Shown here piece by piece: positions 5,272-7,781 of a DNA stretch of 7,781 nt (positions within the stretch are counted from its first letter, which is position 1; the number at the start of each line of letters is the position of its first letter). Position numbers and translations under genes: made by a program. Origin of the DNA: Proteobacteria bacterium UBA4656 (GTDB lineage Bacteria; Pseudomonadota; Gammaproteobacteria; Xanthomonadales; Ahniellaceae). Where the stretch lies: contig DHLY01000054.1 of the NCBI GenBank assembly GCA_002405525.1, forward strand, positions 2,538-10,318, read 5' to 3'. The notes beneath the pieces are model-generated. The model worked only from the letters and a program-made list of their open reading frames with translations, did no database searches and had not been told where the DNA came from.

Positions 5272-7781
<2,510 letters not shown>

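Overview
This GC-rich window is a chromosomal replication-origin region of a gammaproteobacterium. Xanthomonadaceae/Lysobacteraceae (Xanthomonas, Stenotrophomonas, Lysobacter or Luteimonas type) fits best. The evidence is the gene order rpmH-rnpA-yidC diverging from dnaA-dnaN-recF-gyrB, a compact DnaA of 444 residues, GyrB closely resembling the E. coli type, and a 44-residue L34. Genus-level placement is inference from remembered protein resemblance, not from a search.

Left arm (about 1-2500, minus strand): yidC (membrane insertase), rnpA (RNase P protein) and rpmH (ribosomal protein L34) read leftward from a near-consensus sigma-70 promoter at 2431-2459. The small gene yidD, usually found between rnpA and yidC, is absent; only 69 bp separate the two. 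A long stem-loop at 35-78 lies just beyond the yidC stop. The 165 bp between rpmH and dnaA carries the rpmH promoter, a tentative extended -10 for dnaA, and a perfect hairpin that would lie in the dnaA leader.

Right arm (2563-7781, plus strand): dnaA (initiator), a 231-bp gap that is the likely oriC, dnaN (sliding clamp), recF (gap repair, ATP-binding) and gyrB (gyrase B, cut by the window end after 449 codons). The oriC candidate holds one perfect DnaA box facing a one-mismatch box, three copies of the 9-mer ACAGCATGT, a near-perfect 16-bp palindrome, a 10-bp hairpin, and an AT-richer stretch with TCA/TAG triplets that could be the unwinding element. Short promoters or hairpins lie between dnaN and recF and between recF and gyrB.

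The genes form one functional theme: origin recognition, clamp loading platform, repair of stalled forks and supercoil control on one side; tRNA processing, ribosome building and membrane insertion on the other. No novel defence or mobile system is visible. The most interesting non-gene signals are two parS-like ParB sites embedded in recF (5693-5708 and 6320-6335), the repeated 9-mer of oriC, and strong intragenic inverted repeats in dnaA and dnaN.
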